From Phycisphaerales bacterium (GTDB lineage: Bacteria; Planctomycetota; Phycisphaerae; Sedimentisphaerales; Anaerobacaceae), in contig CP070678.1 in NCBI GenBank assembly GCA_020352515.1, positions 2,593,671 through 2,635,458 on the forward strand: DNA of 41,788 nucleotides, read 5' to 3'. Shown here in pieces: positions 34,252 through 41,788 of this stretch (position 1 is its first letter; every line of letters begins with the position of its first letter). The notes under the pieces are model-generated. The model was given only the letters and a program-made list of their open reading frames with translations. It had not been told where the DNA came from and did no database searches. The position numbers and the translations under genes are program-made.

Positions 34252-35178
34252 TCAGGTCGAACGGATTCGCTCAAGTATTTCCCGCCCCCCGGCAGTCAGC
34301 ATGTCCCTGGTCAGGTCCTCGGCGCAGGGCCGCGCCTCGCCCACTGCAGCCCGTCTTGACAGCTTGACATATTTGCGCCCCTCAAGGTCACAGATAACCG
34401 CGCGAATGGCAATTGAATCGCCCTGAATCTGAGCGTAAACGCCCAGCGGTATGCTGCATCCCCCCTGCATGGAAGCCAGTATGTAACGCTCAGTCTCGAC
34501 GGCAATCCGGGAAGGTTCATGGTCCAACTGCGAGACAAGCCGGGCCAGTTCTCGGTCATCACAACGGATCTGTACCGCCAATGCACCCTGTGCGGGGGCT
34601 GGAACGAACTGCTCCGGAGGGAGAATCGCCGAAATCCTGTCCGACAGAGCGAGTCGGTTAAGCCCTGCGCACGCGATGACAGCCACGTCAACGGCGCCCG
34701 AGGCAACCTTCGAGACCCGCGTCTCAACATTCCCCCGGAGTGGAACGCACTCCAGGTCGTTTCTCAAGTGACGTAGCTGCGCAATGCGCCGAAGGCTCGA
34801 TGTCCCAACCTTTGCCCCGCTGGGCAGTTCCGCAATGGACCCAAATTGGCCCGACGCGACCAGGGCGTCTGCTGGGCTCTCCCTGACGGGTATGGCGGCA
34901 ACAACAAGGCCCGGGGTTGCGGCAGTTGGCATATCCTTCAGACTGTGTACGGCAATATCGGCCCGGCCGTCCAGCACAGCGGATTCAACCTCGCTTGTGA
35001 ACAGGCCCTGGCTGTCGGACTTATGAAGGAAATCACGTTTGTCCGTGTCGCCTTTCGTCGAGACTGTCAGAACGGACATCTTAAGCTCAGAACGCAGCCT
35101 TCGGAGAGATTCAAGCACAATATTGGCTTGGCACAGGGCCAGTTTACTTCCTCGACTTGCAATTCTGACTGGTCGCAT
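34252..35178 (-). CDS. hemC: Porphobilinogen deaminase (hydroxymethylbilane synthase)
   Basis: A 308-residue enzyme that joins four porphobilinogens to hydroxymethylbilane, the precursor of siroheme and heme. The start MRPVRIASRGSKLALCQAN, the substrate-binding HSLKDMPT, GTSSLRR and GNVETR arginines, PAPAQGAL and the dipyrromethane-cofactor Cys in MQGGCSIPLG are all present. I use ATG 35178, with an AGG site six bases upstream; the frame is open back to 35679 but that part is not HemC. It is divergent from the ahb/hem operon across about 255 bases. Confidence 0.96.
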   Translation of the reverse strand: MRPVRIASRGSKLALCQANIVLESLRRLRSELKMSVLTVSTKGDTDKRDFLHKSDSQGLFTSEVESAVLDGRADIAVHSLKDMPTAATPGLVVAAIPVRESPADALVASGQFGSIAELPSGAKVGTSSLRRIAQLRHLRNDLECVPLRGNVETRVSKVASGAVDVAVIACAGLNRLALSDRISAILPPEQFVPAPAQGALAVQIRCDDRELARLVSQLDHEPSRIAVETERYILASMQGGCSIPLGVYAQIQGDSIAIRAVICDLEGRKYVKLSRRAAVGEARPCAEDLTRDMLTAGGREILERIRST

Positions 35179-35433
35179 ATCGGCCTTTCGTGAAAAATCT
35201 GGGGCAGTTGGTCGAACTCTAACACATAAGTTGGGGTAGTTGCAAGCATTAAGGCCCTTCTTCAGATTCGGCGAACACCTTTTTTTGCCTGAAACCCAAA
35301 AAGCAGCTTGCATTCTTGGCCACTTTCTGGCAAAATAGTCGTGTTGGTTCCCACGCTTTTTGCCGGATGTGGGAAGAATGGGGCAGATACTTGGACTCGC
35401 TGTACCCAGCGAGGAAGAGAACTTGGAGACGTA

Positions 35434-35919
35434 ATGACTGACCGAATGCCTACTTTTGAGCGGAAGATTCTGGCCGCCATTCAACACGGGTTGGGTGAGA
35501 GCATCACCCCATTCAGGGACCTGGCCGCCGGGGTCGGCGCCGAAGTCGGCAATGTGCTGGCTGTACTTCGGGCTTGGAAGAAAGACGGACGGCTTCGACG
35601 CATAGGCGCGATAGTCAGTCACTTCAAGGCCGGATTGCCGGCCGGTGCGATGGTAGTCTGGCGGGTGAAGGCCGAGCACGTGGAGCGCGCGGGGGCCCTA
35701 TTTGCTGATTTTGAGCAGGTCAGCCACGTATATGAGCGAGGCGCCACCGCCGACTGGCCTTACAGCCTTTACACGATGGTCCACGGCAGATCCGACAAAG
35801 ATGTCGGACTGGTTGTTGGACGTATGAGCAGGATATCCGGAATCTCAGACTACCGTGTCTTATCAACGATAGAGGAGCTCAAGAAGGTGCCGCCAAAATA
35901 TCCGGGCAACGCGGAATGA
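35434..35919 (+). CDS. Siroheme decarboxylase subunit (AhbA/AhbB, Lrp/AsnC-like)
   Basis: A 161-residue protein of the AhbA/AhbB type, which decarboxylates siroheme to didecarboxysiroheme in the alternative heme pathway. An Lrp-like helix-turn-helix N-terminus leads into LRRIGAIVSH and GLPAGAMVVWRV, then DWPYSLYTMVHGR and a C-terminal ELKKVPPKYP, all fitting the family. AhbA and AhbB are normally two genes forming a heterodimer; only one is here, and I cannot say which. GGAG lies seven bases before ATG 35434. It could be mistaken for a plain AsnC regulator, but the ahbC and ahbD genes nearby argue against it. Confidence 0.85.
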   Translation: MTDRMPTFERKILAAIQHGLGESITPFRDLAAGVGAEVGNVLAVLRAWKKDGRLRRIGAIVSHFKAGLPAGAMVVWRVKAEHVERAGALFADFEQVSHVYERGATADWPYSLYTMVHGRSDKDVGLVVGRMSRISGISDYRVLSTIEELKKVPPKYPGNAE

Positions 35920-35941
35920 CCAAGCGCCTTTGGGCAACAGA

Positions 35942-36829
35942 ATGTTTAAGATATCAGAACTGCCGATACAGGAAATCGTCACCTTCACATTCGTGGCGTT
36001 GGCATACATTGTTGCGGCAATAGTCGGAGTTCTTCAGTTGGGCAAGGGGGGGGATAGATACAAGCGCTTGCTTGTGCCGATTGTGGGAGCAGCACTGGTC
36101 CTGGAGTGCGTTCTGCTCGTATTGAGGGGCGCGGAGATAAGGGCGTTTCCGCTGACGGGATTGTTTGAATCAATGATCTTTCTGACCATCGTTTTTGGGC
36201 TAAGTCACCTGCTTTTCAGTGTGGCAATACGGCAGGTGTGGTTCGGGTCTGTGATGGTATGGGTAGTATGCGGCATGGTTTTGATCGCAGGCATTGTTGC
36301 GACACCGGCCGCGGAGCCGCACGCAGCGGCCGCCACTCCATGGGCCATTGCGCATGGCATCGCAATGGTTTTGGGTGGTGCGTCGATAACTTTTGCGACC
36401 GCCAGCGCTTGTTTGTATTTGGTAGGCGTCAACAGGTTAAAGCGGAAAAAGACGCTGCACGTTCTCGGAAGGGTCCCGAACATTGAGATGCTCGAGAGAA
36501 TGACGCTTTGGGGCCTCAAGGCCGCTTTTGTGCTGATCACCATGGGGCTTCTAAGCGGACTCGGGCTTGTTTGGTTTCTGGAGGCCGGTTTCTCCGTATG
36601 GGTGACCGATGGGAAGGTCGTCTCGATCATTGCCGCCTGGCTTCTTTTAGGACTGATACTCTTATTCCATCAAGTGTCTTTGCTCAGAGCCCGGGTCCGC
36701 GCGTATATAACCATAGCAACATTCCTGCTTGTCTTATTCGCGATTCTGGGCGCGACTATATTAGGCGCAACCCGACATGATTTTTCGTCCGGCACGCCCG
36801 GCGCGCATGAAGTTTTCCGGTACGTGTGA
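35942..36829 (+). CDS. HemX/CcsA-like cytochrome assembly membrane protein
   Basis: A 295-residue protein with about eight membrane helices. It belongs to the CcsA/HemX group by arrangement, with a conserved His in TPWAIAHGIAMVLGG and the loop LYLVGVNRLKRKK. The tryptophan-rich heme-handling motif of true CcsA is not clear, so HemX, which in several bacteria sits before hemA and affects GluTR levels, is the better guess. ATG 35942 is used; a TTG at 35930 is in frame. The stop overlaps hemA. Confidence 0.78.
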   Translation: MFKISELPIQEIVTFTFVALAYIVAAIVGVLQLGKGGDRYKRLLVPIVGAALVLECVLLVLRGAEIRAFPLTGLFESMIFLTIVFGLSHLLFSVAIRQVWFGSVMVWVVCGMVLIAGIVATPAAEPHAAAATPWAIAHGIAMVLGGASITFATASACLYLVGVNRLKRKKTLHVLGRVPNIEMLERMTLWGLKAAFVLITMGLLSGLGLVWFLEAGFSVWVTDGKVVSIIAAWLLLGLILLFHQVSLLRARVRAYITIATFLLVLFAILGATILGATRHDFSSGTPGAHEVFRYV

Positions 36830-36831
36830 AC

Positions 36832-38142
36832 ATGAAGATTCTGGTGATAGGACTCAACCACAAGAGCGCCCCTGTAGCCATAAGGGAGAAGCTGGCATGC
36901 AGTACGGAAGAAATCGGCAGGGCTCTGGCCTGTCTCAAGAGGATGTTCTGCGAAGCCGAGTTTGTACTACTCTCGACGTGCAATCGTCTTGAGCTGTATT
37001 GCGCCTGTAGTCGTGTAGGGGGGGCCGCGGACGAGGACCTGGCCGGCTTTCTGTCGGACTTCAAGGGTGTTCCTCTGTGTGAATTTCGGCCGTTTCTGTA
37101 CGTTCACAACGACGCCGATGCGGTCAGGCACCTGCTGACGGTCGCGTCCAGCCTGGACAGTATGGTGGTCGGCGAGGCTCAGATAATAGCGCAGGTAAAG
37201 GAAAGCTACCGGCTCGCGTGTGCTGCAAAGAGTACGGGCAAGATTCTAAATCGGCTGTTCCACTGCGCCTTTGCCACGAGTAAGCGGGTCTACACCACAA
37301 CCTCGATCTCAACCGGACGAGTAAGCGTTGCAGGCGTTGCCATTGAACTGGCCATGCAGCTCTTTGCGAATATCTCGTTGGCGAAAATTGTGGTGATAGG
37401 GGCCGGCGAGATGGGTGAGCTGCTCGTGCAGCATCTTCTGAAGGTCGGAGGCAAGGACATTACTGTAATTAACAGGTCCTATGATCGCGCCCTGAGTATG
37501 GCCTCCAGATACGGAATCGGCGCTCGGACATGGGAGGAACTCTGGGGACAACTGGCCCGCGCAAACATTGTTATAGGCTCAGCGGCGGTGCAGGACTATC
37601 TCTTCAAAAAGGATTCATTCCAGAAAATGATGGATCGCCGGCGTGCAGGTTCCCTGCTTGTCATCGATATTGCGGTGCCGCGGAACTTCGACCCTTCGGT
37701 CAATGAGATAGACTGCGTATACCTGTACAGCGTCGATGATCTATCCGATGTAGTCGAGCAAAACCGGAAGGCCCGGTGTGAGGACGTTGCCAAAAGCATG
37801 GGAATCATCCACGAAAGTGTTGCCGATTTCATGGACTGGTTCCGGGCCAGGGATATAGGGCCCCTGATTGGCCAGATGAAAGAAAAATTTAGCCAAATTA
37901 GCCATAACGAGCTACAGCATTTCTTTGTTGGAGCAAGACAGGAAGCTTCTTGCAGAGAGATGATGGAGATTATGCTGAACCGTGTTGTCAATAAGCTGTT
38001 GCACTGTGTGATAAAGAACGTCAACGTTGTGGCAAAGGAGAACGGCGCCAGCGAAGCCGCCAGGCTGGTCGACAGTATTGTGCGCCAAGCCGATGAGATA
38101 CGGATGGAAACGAGATGTAACAAGAAGGATGCAGGGCATTGA
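36832..38142 (+). CDS. hemA: Glutamyl-tRNA reductase
   Basis: A 436-residue enzyme for the first committed step of tetrapyrrole synthesis by the C5 route. The catalytic Cys is in LLSTCNRLELYC; GLNHKSAPVAIREKL at the start, VVGEAQIIAQVKESY, the NADPH-binding VVIGAGEMGELL and IDIAVPRNFDPSV follow the family. The C-terminal dimer domain is present. ATG 36832 gives the usual N-terminus; a GTG at 36826 overlapping the upstream stop (GTGA) is the alternative. Glutamyl-tRNA supplies the carbon; the next enzyme, HemL, is not in the window. Confidence 0.95.
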   Translation: MKILVIGLNHKSAPVAIREKLACSTEEIGRALACLKRMFCEAEFVLLSTCNRLELYCACSRVGGAADEDLAGFLSDFKGVPLCEFRPFLYVHNDADAVRHLLTVASSLDSMVVGEAQIIAQVKESYRLACAAKSTGKILNRLFHCAFATSKRVYTTTSISTGRVSVAGVAIELAMQLFANISLAKIVVIGAGEMGELLVQHLLKVGGKDITVINRSYDRALSMASRYGIGARTWEELWGQLARANIVIGSAAVQDYLFKKDSFQKMMDRRRAGSLLVIDIAVPRNFDPSVNEIDCVYLYSVDDLSDVVEQNRKARCEDVAKSMGIIHESVADFMDWFRARDIGPLIGQMKEKFSQISHNELQHFFVGARQEASCREMMEIMLNRVVNKLLHCVIKNVNVVAKENGASEAARLVDSIVRQADEIRMETRCNKKDAGH

Positions 38143-39257
38143 GAGAATATTCGCAGACAAAGCAAGTTCTGAGGCTTCTGTTTTGGGAGACAACGATCAA
38201 GTGCAATCTGGCTTGTGCTCACTGCCGGCGGCTGGAATCCGATGACGCGGCCTCCAGCGACTTGTCGACGGAACAGGCTAAGAGCTTGATAAAGCAGTTG
38301 GCCGAATTGGGGACAAGGCAGGCTTCTATGCCTGTTCTTGTGTTCTCGGGCGGGGAACCTCTTTGCCGCGGCGACCTGTTTGATCTGGTCGAATACGCAA
38401 GGTCTCTGGATATTGCGCCGGCCCTTGCAACCAACGCCACTTTGATAAACTCAACGGTTGCGGCCCGCATAAATGAGAGCGGAGTCGTCCGCGTTGCAGT
38501 GAGTCTGGACGGCGCGACCGCCGAGATCCATGACAGGTTGCGGCAATTGGAAGGGGCGTTCGAAAGCGCAGTTACGGGAATCCGTCACTTGCGTGACAAG
38601 AACGTGTCCTTCCAGATCAACATCACTTTAACCAGGAGCAACGCAGAACAGTTGGAGGAGGTTTACAGGCTTGCCAAGTCTCTTGGCGCCGTGGCAGTGC
38701 ATGTATTCATGCTTGTCCCGGTGGGGTGCGGGCAGGCCCTCGCGGAAACGGATATGCTCGCGCCGGAGCAATATGAGCAAAAGATGGTTGATATCTGCAG
38801 GCTGGATAGCCGCGGAGAGTTGCAGATGAAAGTTACCTGCGGTCCGCACTACGAGCGTGTGGTCAGAGAGCAGGGGTTACATGGGTCTCGCAAAGGCATA
38901 TCCCGGCGCGCCGGCTCGATTCCAGGGAGAACCGGGCACGGCAGCGGCTCGCGCGGATGTCTTGCCGGGCTGGGAGTAGTTTTTGTCGGCCATCAGGGAG
39001 ATGTATTTCCATGCGGATACTTGCCGGTCAAATGCGGCAACGTGCTCGAAGAAGAACTTGGAGCGATTTGGCGGGAGAGTCGTGATCTCGCGAGAATGCG
39101 TGACGGCAGCGACCTCCGGGGCAAGTGCGGCCTCTGCAGCTACAGGCAGGTTTGCGGAGGCTGCCGCGGCAGAGCGTATGCCGCCACCGGCGACTACATG
39201 GCGGCAGAGCCCTTTTGTGCATACATTCCACCCGGGGCGGCTGGTGTCTGTTTATGA
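38139..39257 (+). CDS. ahbD: Heme b synthase, radical SAM (AhbD)
   Basis: A 372-residue radical SAM enzyme that turns iron-coproporphyrin III into heme b in the siroheme-dependent pathway. The cluster motif is CNLACAHC, with SGGEPL after it. A C-terminal cluster region has CGLCSYRQVCGGCRGRAY followed by TGDYMAAEPFC, the pattern typical of AhbD. The start is a TTG at 38139 that overlaps the hemA stop; an AAGGA site lies nine bases upstream. It is followed by ahbC after 26 bases. Confidence 0.88.
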   Translation: MREYSQTKQVLRLLFWETTIKCNLACAHCRRLESDDAASSDLSTEQAKSLIKQLAELGTRQASMPVLVFSGGEPLCRGDLFDLVEYARSLDIAPALATNATLINSTVAARINESGVVRVAVSLDGATAEIHDRLRQLEGAFESAVTGIRHLRDKNVSFQINITLTRSNAEQLEEVYRLAKSLGAVAVHVFMLVPVGCGQALAETDMLAPEQYEQKMVDICRLDSRGELQMKVTCGPHYERVVREQGLHGSRKGISRRAGSIPGRTGHGSGSRGCLAGLGVVFVGHQGDVFPCGYLPVKCGNVLEEELGAIWRESRDLARMRDGSDLRGKCGLCSYRQVCGGCRGRAYAATGDYMAAEPFCAYIPPGAAGVCL

Positions 39258-39283
39258 TAACGTGGGGCGCCACAGCGTAAGAT

Positions 39284-40534
39284 ATGATTAATATCAGCAG
39301 ATTGTATTGTGGTCAGGTTACACCGGGTGACTGGCTTCGCTACGGCAAGGCGGGTTGCGGCGAGCGGGCTGGCGAGGTTGTCCCACGGCAGGCGTCCGAA
39401 AGAAGGCCCATTGTCGTCTGGAACATCACCAGGACGTGTAATCTCAAGTGCGTCCACTGCTACAACGATAGCGGAGCCGGCAAAACGTCCAATGACCTAT
39501 CAACTGACGAGGCAAAGAATGTCCTGAACGACTTGGCGGCGTTCGGTGTACCTTCGGCGTTGTTTTCCGGCGGGGAGCCGCTGATGCGACCCGACTTGTT
39601 CGAGTTGATCGGATATGCAGGCCAGTTGGGCCTGCGGACGGTCATTTCCACCAACGGGACCCTTGTTACGCCCGATGTGGCCGATATGATGAAGGGTCGG
39701 GGAGTATCTTATGTCGGAATCAGTCTTGACGGGATAGGTCCGATCAATGACGAATTCAGAGGTGTGGACGGCGCGTTTGACAGAGCTGTACGCGGCATCC
39801 GGAATTGCCAGGACGCCGGTGTGCGTGTGGGCCTGAGACTGACTCTAACGCAGAGAAATCTCCGGGACCTGGAATGTTTGTTTGACTTCTTTGAGACAGA
39901 GAAGATCGGCCGCGCATGCTTCTACCACCTTGTGCCAAGCGGCAGGGGGCGAACTATCGCTGACGAAGACCTCACTCACGCTCAAAGCAGAGAGGCAATA
40001 GAGAAAATACTGGCGAAGGTCAGGCTGCTTGAACAGGGAGGTAGAAAGACCGACATATTAACGGTTGATAATCATGTCGACGGGGTGTATTTGTACCTCA
40101 AACTGCTCAAGGAGGATGCCGGAAGGGCCGCGGACGTCTGGAAGCTGCTCACATGGAACGGCGGTGGAATGTATAGTAGCGGGGTAGGAATCGGGTGTAT
40201 TGATTCTAACGGCTTGGTCCATCCGAACCAGTTCTGGGGGCACTACACCTTGGGCGATGTGCACGAAAAGCCTTTCAGCGCCATATGGACCGATACGGAT
40301 GAACCCCTGCTGAAGGGCCTTCGTAGCCGCAGGACACATGTGAAAGGGCGGTGCCGGCTGTGCAAGTTCTTTGATGCTTGTGGGGGCAGCCTGCGAGTTC
40401 GCGCCGACCTTCATTTTGGAACGCCTTGGGCGCCCGATCCTGCCTGCTATTTGACGGATGCCGAAATTGGCCTGGATGCAGAGAAACAGGACTGCCTACG
40501 ACCCTGCGGGGAGCTTTTCAAGATGCCAAGATAG
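39284..40534 (+). CDS. ahbC: Didecarboxysiroheme deacetylase, radical SAM (AhbC)
   Basis: A 416-residue radical SAM enzyme that removes two acetate chains from 12,18-didecarboxysiroheme to give iron-coproporphyrin III. The N-terminus MINISRLYCGQ, the cluster motif CNLKCVHC, FGVPSALFSGGEPLM and the C-terminal CRLCKFFDACGGSLRVRAD with DPACYLTDAEIGL are diagnostic of AhbC. With the AhbA/B-like gene and ahbD it completes the steps from siroheme to heme b apart from the possible second decarboxylase subunit. The gene ends before about 300 bases with no gene. Confidence 0.92.
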   Translation: MINISRLYCGQVTPGDWLRYGKAGCGERAGEVVPRQASERRPIVVWNITRTCNLKCVHCYNDSGAGKTSNDLSTDEAKNVLNDLAAFGVPSALFSGGEPLMRPDLFELIGYAGQLGLRTVISTNGTLVTPDVADMMKGRGVSYVGISLDGIGPINDEFRGVDGAFDRAVRGIRNCQDAGVRVGLRLTLTQRNLRDLECLFDFFETEKIGRACFYHLVPSGRGRTIADEDLTHAQSREAIEKILAKVRLLEQGGRKTDILTVDNHVDGVYLYLKLLKEDAGRAADVWKLLTWNGGGMYSSGVGIGCIDSNGLVHPNQFWGHYTLGDVHEKPFSAIWTDTDEPLLKGLRSRRTHVKGRCRLCKFFDACGGSLRVRADLHFGTPWAPDPACYLTDAEIGLDAEKQDCLRPCGELFKMPR

Positions 40535-40710
40535 CTCGTAACTACCTGGGATCGCCGCTCCAACGATGCCTAAGAGGATATCTTCGGACTGGGCGAATCT
40601 CCCGTCCGGACCGTATTTGTGCCGGAGGCGCTCTTCTTAGCTGGACGGATATGCCAAAAGTGACTGGACTGTGCATGTCTCTGATATTCTTAAAGATGGG
40701 AATTCTTGCT

Positions 40711-40738
40711 TTGTTCTGACCTTCGCGCCCTGTAGAAT
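40711..40738 (+). promoter_or_regulatory. Possible promoter for the sensor kinase gene
   Basis: TTGTTC (40711-40716) and TAGAAT (40733-40738) with a 16-base spacer, about 95 bases before the kinase start. The match is partial. The rest of 40535-40831 shows no gene. Confidence 0.35.
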
Positions 40739-40831
40739 ATGTATAGGTTCCCTGGCAAATGCTTGTGAGGACCTACGAATGACGTTGTCCCGCTCTTTCG
40801 ACGCAGGGCATTCGGAGCAGAAAGAAGATTC

Positions 40832-41788
40832 ATGGTTCCAACGACTACCATAATCCCTGATCAGGCGGAAAGGCCGAGCCGGTTTACTCGTGAAGCGCTC
40901 GTTGAGCAGATTCTGTGGCTCATAAGGCTCCGATGGGTAGCTGTAGGAAGCATCGTGGCCGCCGCGTTGATAGCCAGCCATGTATTCCCGGTTCTCACAA
41001 GCGCTGTGCCGGTCTATATTTGTGCGGGGGTCCTTTTGCTGTGTAACCTCGTTTACTTCCTCGTGGCGACAAAGGAGCCCGCCAGGGCCGGGCCAAAGGA
41101 CATCATCGTAGGGATCGTTCAAGTGGAAGCGGATTTGGTGATTCTCACAGCAGTTCTTTACTTTTCGGGTGGAATCGTCAATCCGTTTTTCATGTTTTAC
41201 GTTTTCCATATCATCATAGCAACGATAATACTGCCGAGGAATCTGTCTTTTGCCGTGGGGCTGACGGCCATATTGTTTTTCGGCCTGCTGGCGGTCTGTG
41301 AATTACACGGGGGCTCATGGTTGGGGTATTATCCACTGCGGTTCTCAGCGGGGGGCGGGCTTTGGAGAAACCCGGTATATGTGCTCGGCAGCTTTGTGGC
41401 GTTTGTCTGCACCGTCGTGCTGGCCCAGTATCTGACGCGTATCGTGATAGCCCGAATGGCTGCCAAGGAGTTAGAGGCGGCGAGAAACAGCGATCTGCTC
41501 GATGCGGTAATCAGGGCGATGTCCGAGGGTCTGATATTTGTCGCGAGCGACGGCGCGGTTACCATATGCAATCCTGCCGCCAAGTTATGGAGGAAGAATG
41601 ACGCGCCAAACAAGAATGGTGATTCGCTTGCTGATTTTCCGGCAGTTTTGACCCGGCACATTGAAGGTTTGTTCTCGAAGGGACATGAAAACGCAGGGTT
41701 GAGCAGGACAATTGAGTTCGAGACGGGCGGTCGGGCACACCGCCATATAGAAGCCAAGGCTTCCTCCGTTCTTGGAACCGGCGGACAA
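40832..41788 (+). CDS. Membrane sensor histidine kinase with PAS domain, partial at right edge
   Basis: The first 319 residues of a longer protein. After a basic N-terminus (LIRLRWVAVG) there are about six membrane helices between residues 33 and 195, including VYICAGVLLLCNLVYFLVA and FFMFYVFHIIIATIIL. A short coiled linker (AAKELEAARNSDLLDAVIRA) leads to a PAS-like domain (MSEGLIFVASDGAVTICNPA). The His-box and ATPase parts lie past base 41788, so kinase activity is inferred from layout alone. ATG 40832 is the first sensible start. The signal it senses cannot be told; the arrangement recalls membrane-embedded sensors of the NtrB/AtoS-like group. Confidence 0.75.
   Translation, partial: MVPTTTIIPDQAERPSRFTREALVEQILWLIRLRWVAVGSIVAAALIASHVFPVLTSAVPVYICAGVLLLCNLVYFLVATKEPARAGPKDIIVGIVQVEADLVILTAVLYFSGGIVNPFFMFYVFHIIIATIILPRNLSFAVGLTAILFFGLLAVCELHGGSWLGYYPLRFSAGGGLWRNPVYVLGSFVAFVCTVVLAQYLTRIVIARMAAKELEAARNSDLLDAVIRAMSEGLIFVASDGAVTICNPAAKLWRKNDAPNKNGDSLADFPAVLTRHIEGLFSKGHENAGLSRTIEFETGGRAHRHIEAKASSVLGTGGQ

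Noticed and set aside
33846..34274. 142-codon minus-strand open frame downstream of hemC
   Set aside because: Overlaps the end of hemC, basic and low in hydrophobic residues, with no family features.
35179..35433. Promoters for hemC and the ahb operon
   Set aside because: Candidates such as TTGCAT-N17-CAAAAT (35308-35336, plus) and TTGCAA-N16-TTAGAG (minus) match consensus too weakly to list.

Overview
The window reads as a chromosomal piece of an anaerobic, autotrophy-capable bacterium, 41.8 kb long, with nearly every stretch explained by energy or cofactor metabolism. The bacterial-type acetyl-CoA synthase (with its own N-terminal domain), Wood-Ljungdahl enzymes, Na+-Nqr, the siroheme-dependent (Ahb) heme route and a pseudopilin of the kind abundant in Planctomycetota and relatives suggest a PVC-group, perhaps Phycisphaerae-like, bacterium. 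That placement is an inference and no rRNA is present to test it.

Region 1 (1-8659, minus strand) is a CODH/ACS operon: cooC Ni-insertion ATPase, a CooF-like ferredoxin, NuoE-, NuoF- and HoxU/NuoG-like subunits, the CODH catalytic subunit and acetyl-CoA synthase (acsB, cut by the left edge). Region 2 (8660-10316) is a divergent control region holding one DUF3786 gene, flanked by two copies of a perfect 20-bp element, each in the same orientation relative to the operon it precedes.

Region 3 (10317-23579, plus strand) is a tightly overlapping operon: an 825-residue fusion of methylene-THF reductase, its MetV-like zinc/iron-type domain and a methyltransferase-like pterin domain; a flavin/[2Fe-2S] reductase; a Cys-type formate dehydrogenase; a 4Fe-4S partner subunit; molybdenum-cofactor genes (mobA, a MobB-ModE fusion, moeA, moaA, fdhD); small unknown genes; a pseudopilin; a TiaS-like protein; and a membrane protein. 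Regions 1 and 3 together supply formate formation or use, the methyl branch end and the carbonyl branch of the Wood-Ljungdahl pathway.

Region 4 (23721-26694, plus) is a small sulfur-assimilation unit: Rrf2 regulator with a clear sigma-70 promoter, DUF2061 membrane protein, APS-reductase-type CysH and a compact siroheme sulfite/nitrite reductase. A minus-strand zinc-ribbon gene follows. Region 5 (27809-33304, minus) is a complete nqrABCDEF operon for a Na+-pumping NADH dehydrogenase whose NqrA carries two extra 4Fe-4S motifs. Region 6 (34252-40534) is heme synthesis: hemC (minus) divergent from an AhbA/B-like siroheme decarboxylase, a HemX/CcsA-like membrane protein, hemA, ahbD and ahbC. The window ends inside a membrane sensor kinase gene.

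The parts fit together: siroheme made through HemA/HemC feeds both the sulfite reductase and the Ahb heme route; ferredoxin and NADH pools are linked by the NuoEF-like module and Nqr; and molybdenum cofactor genes serve the formate dehydrogenase.
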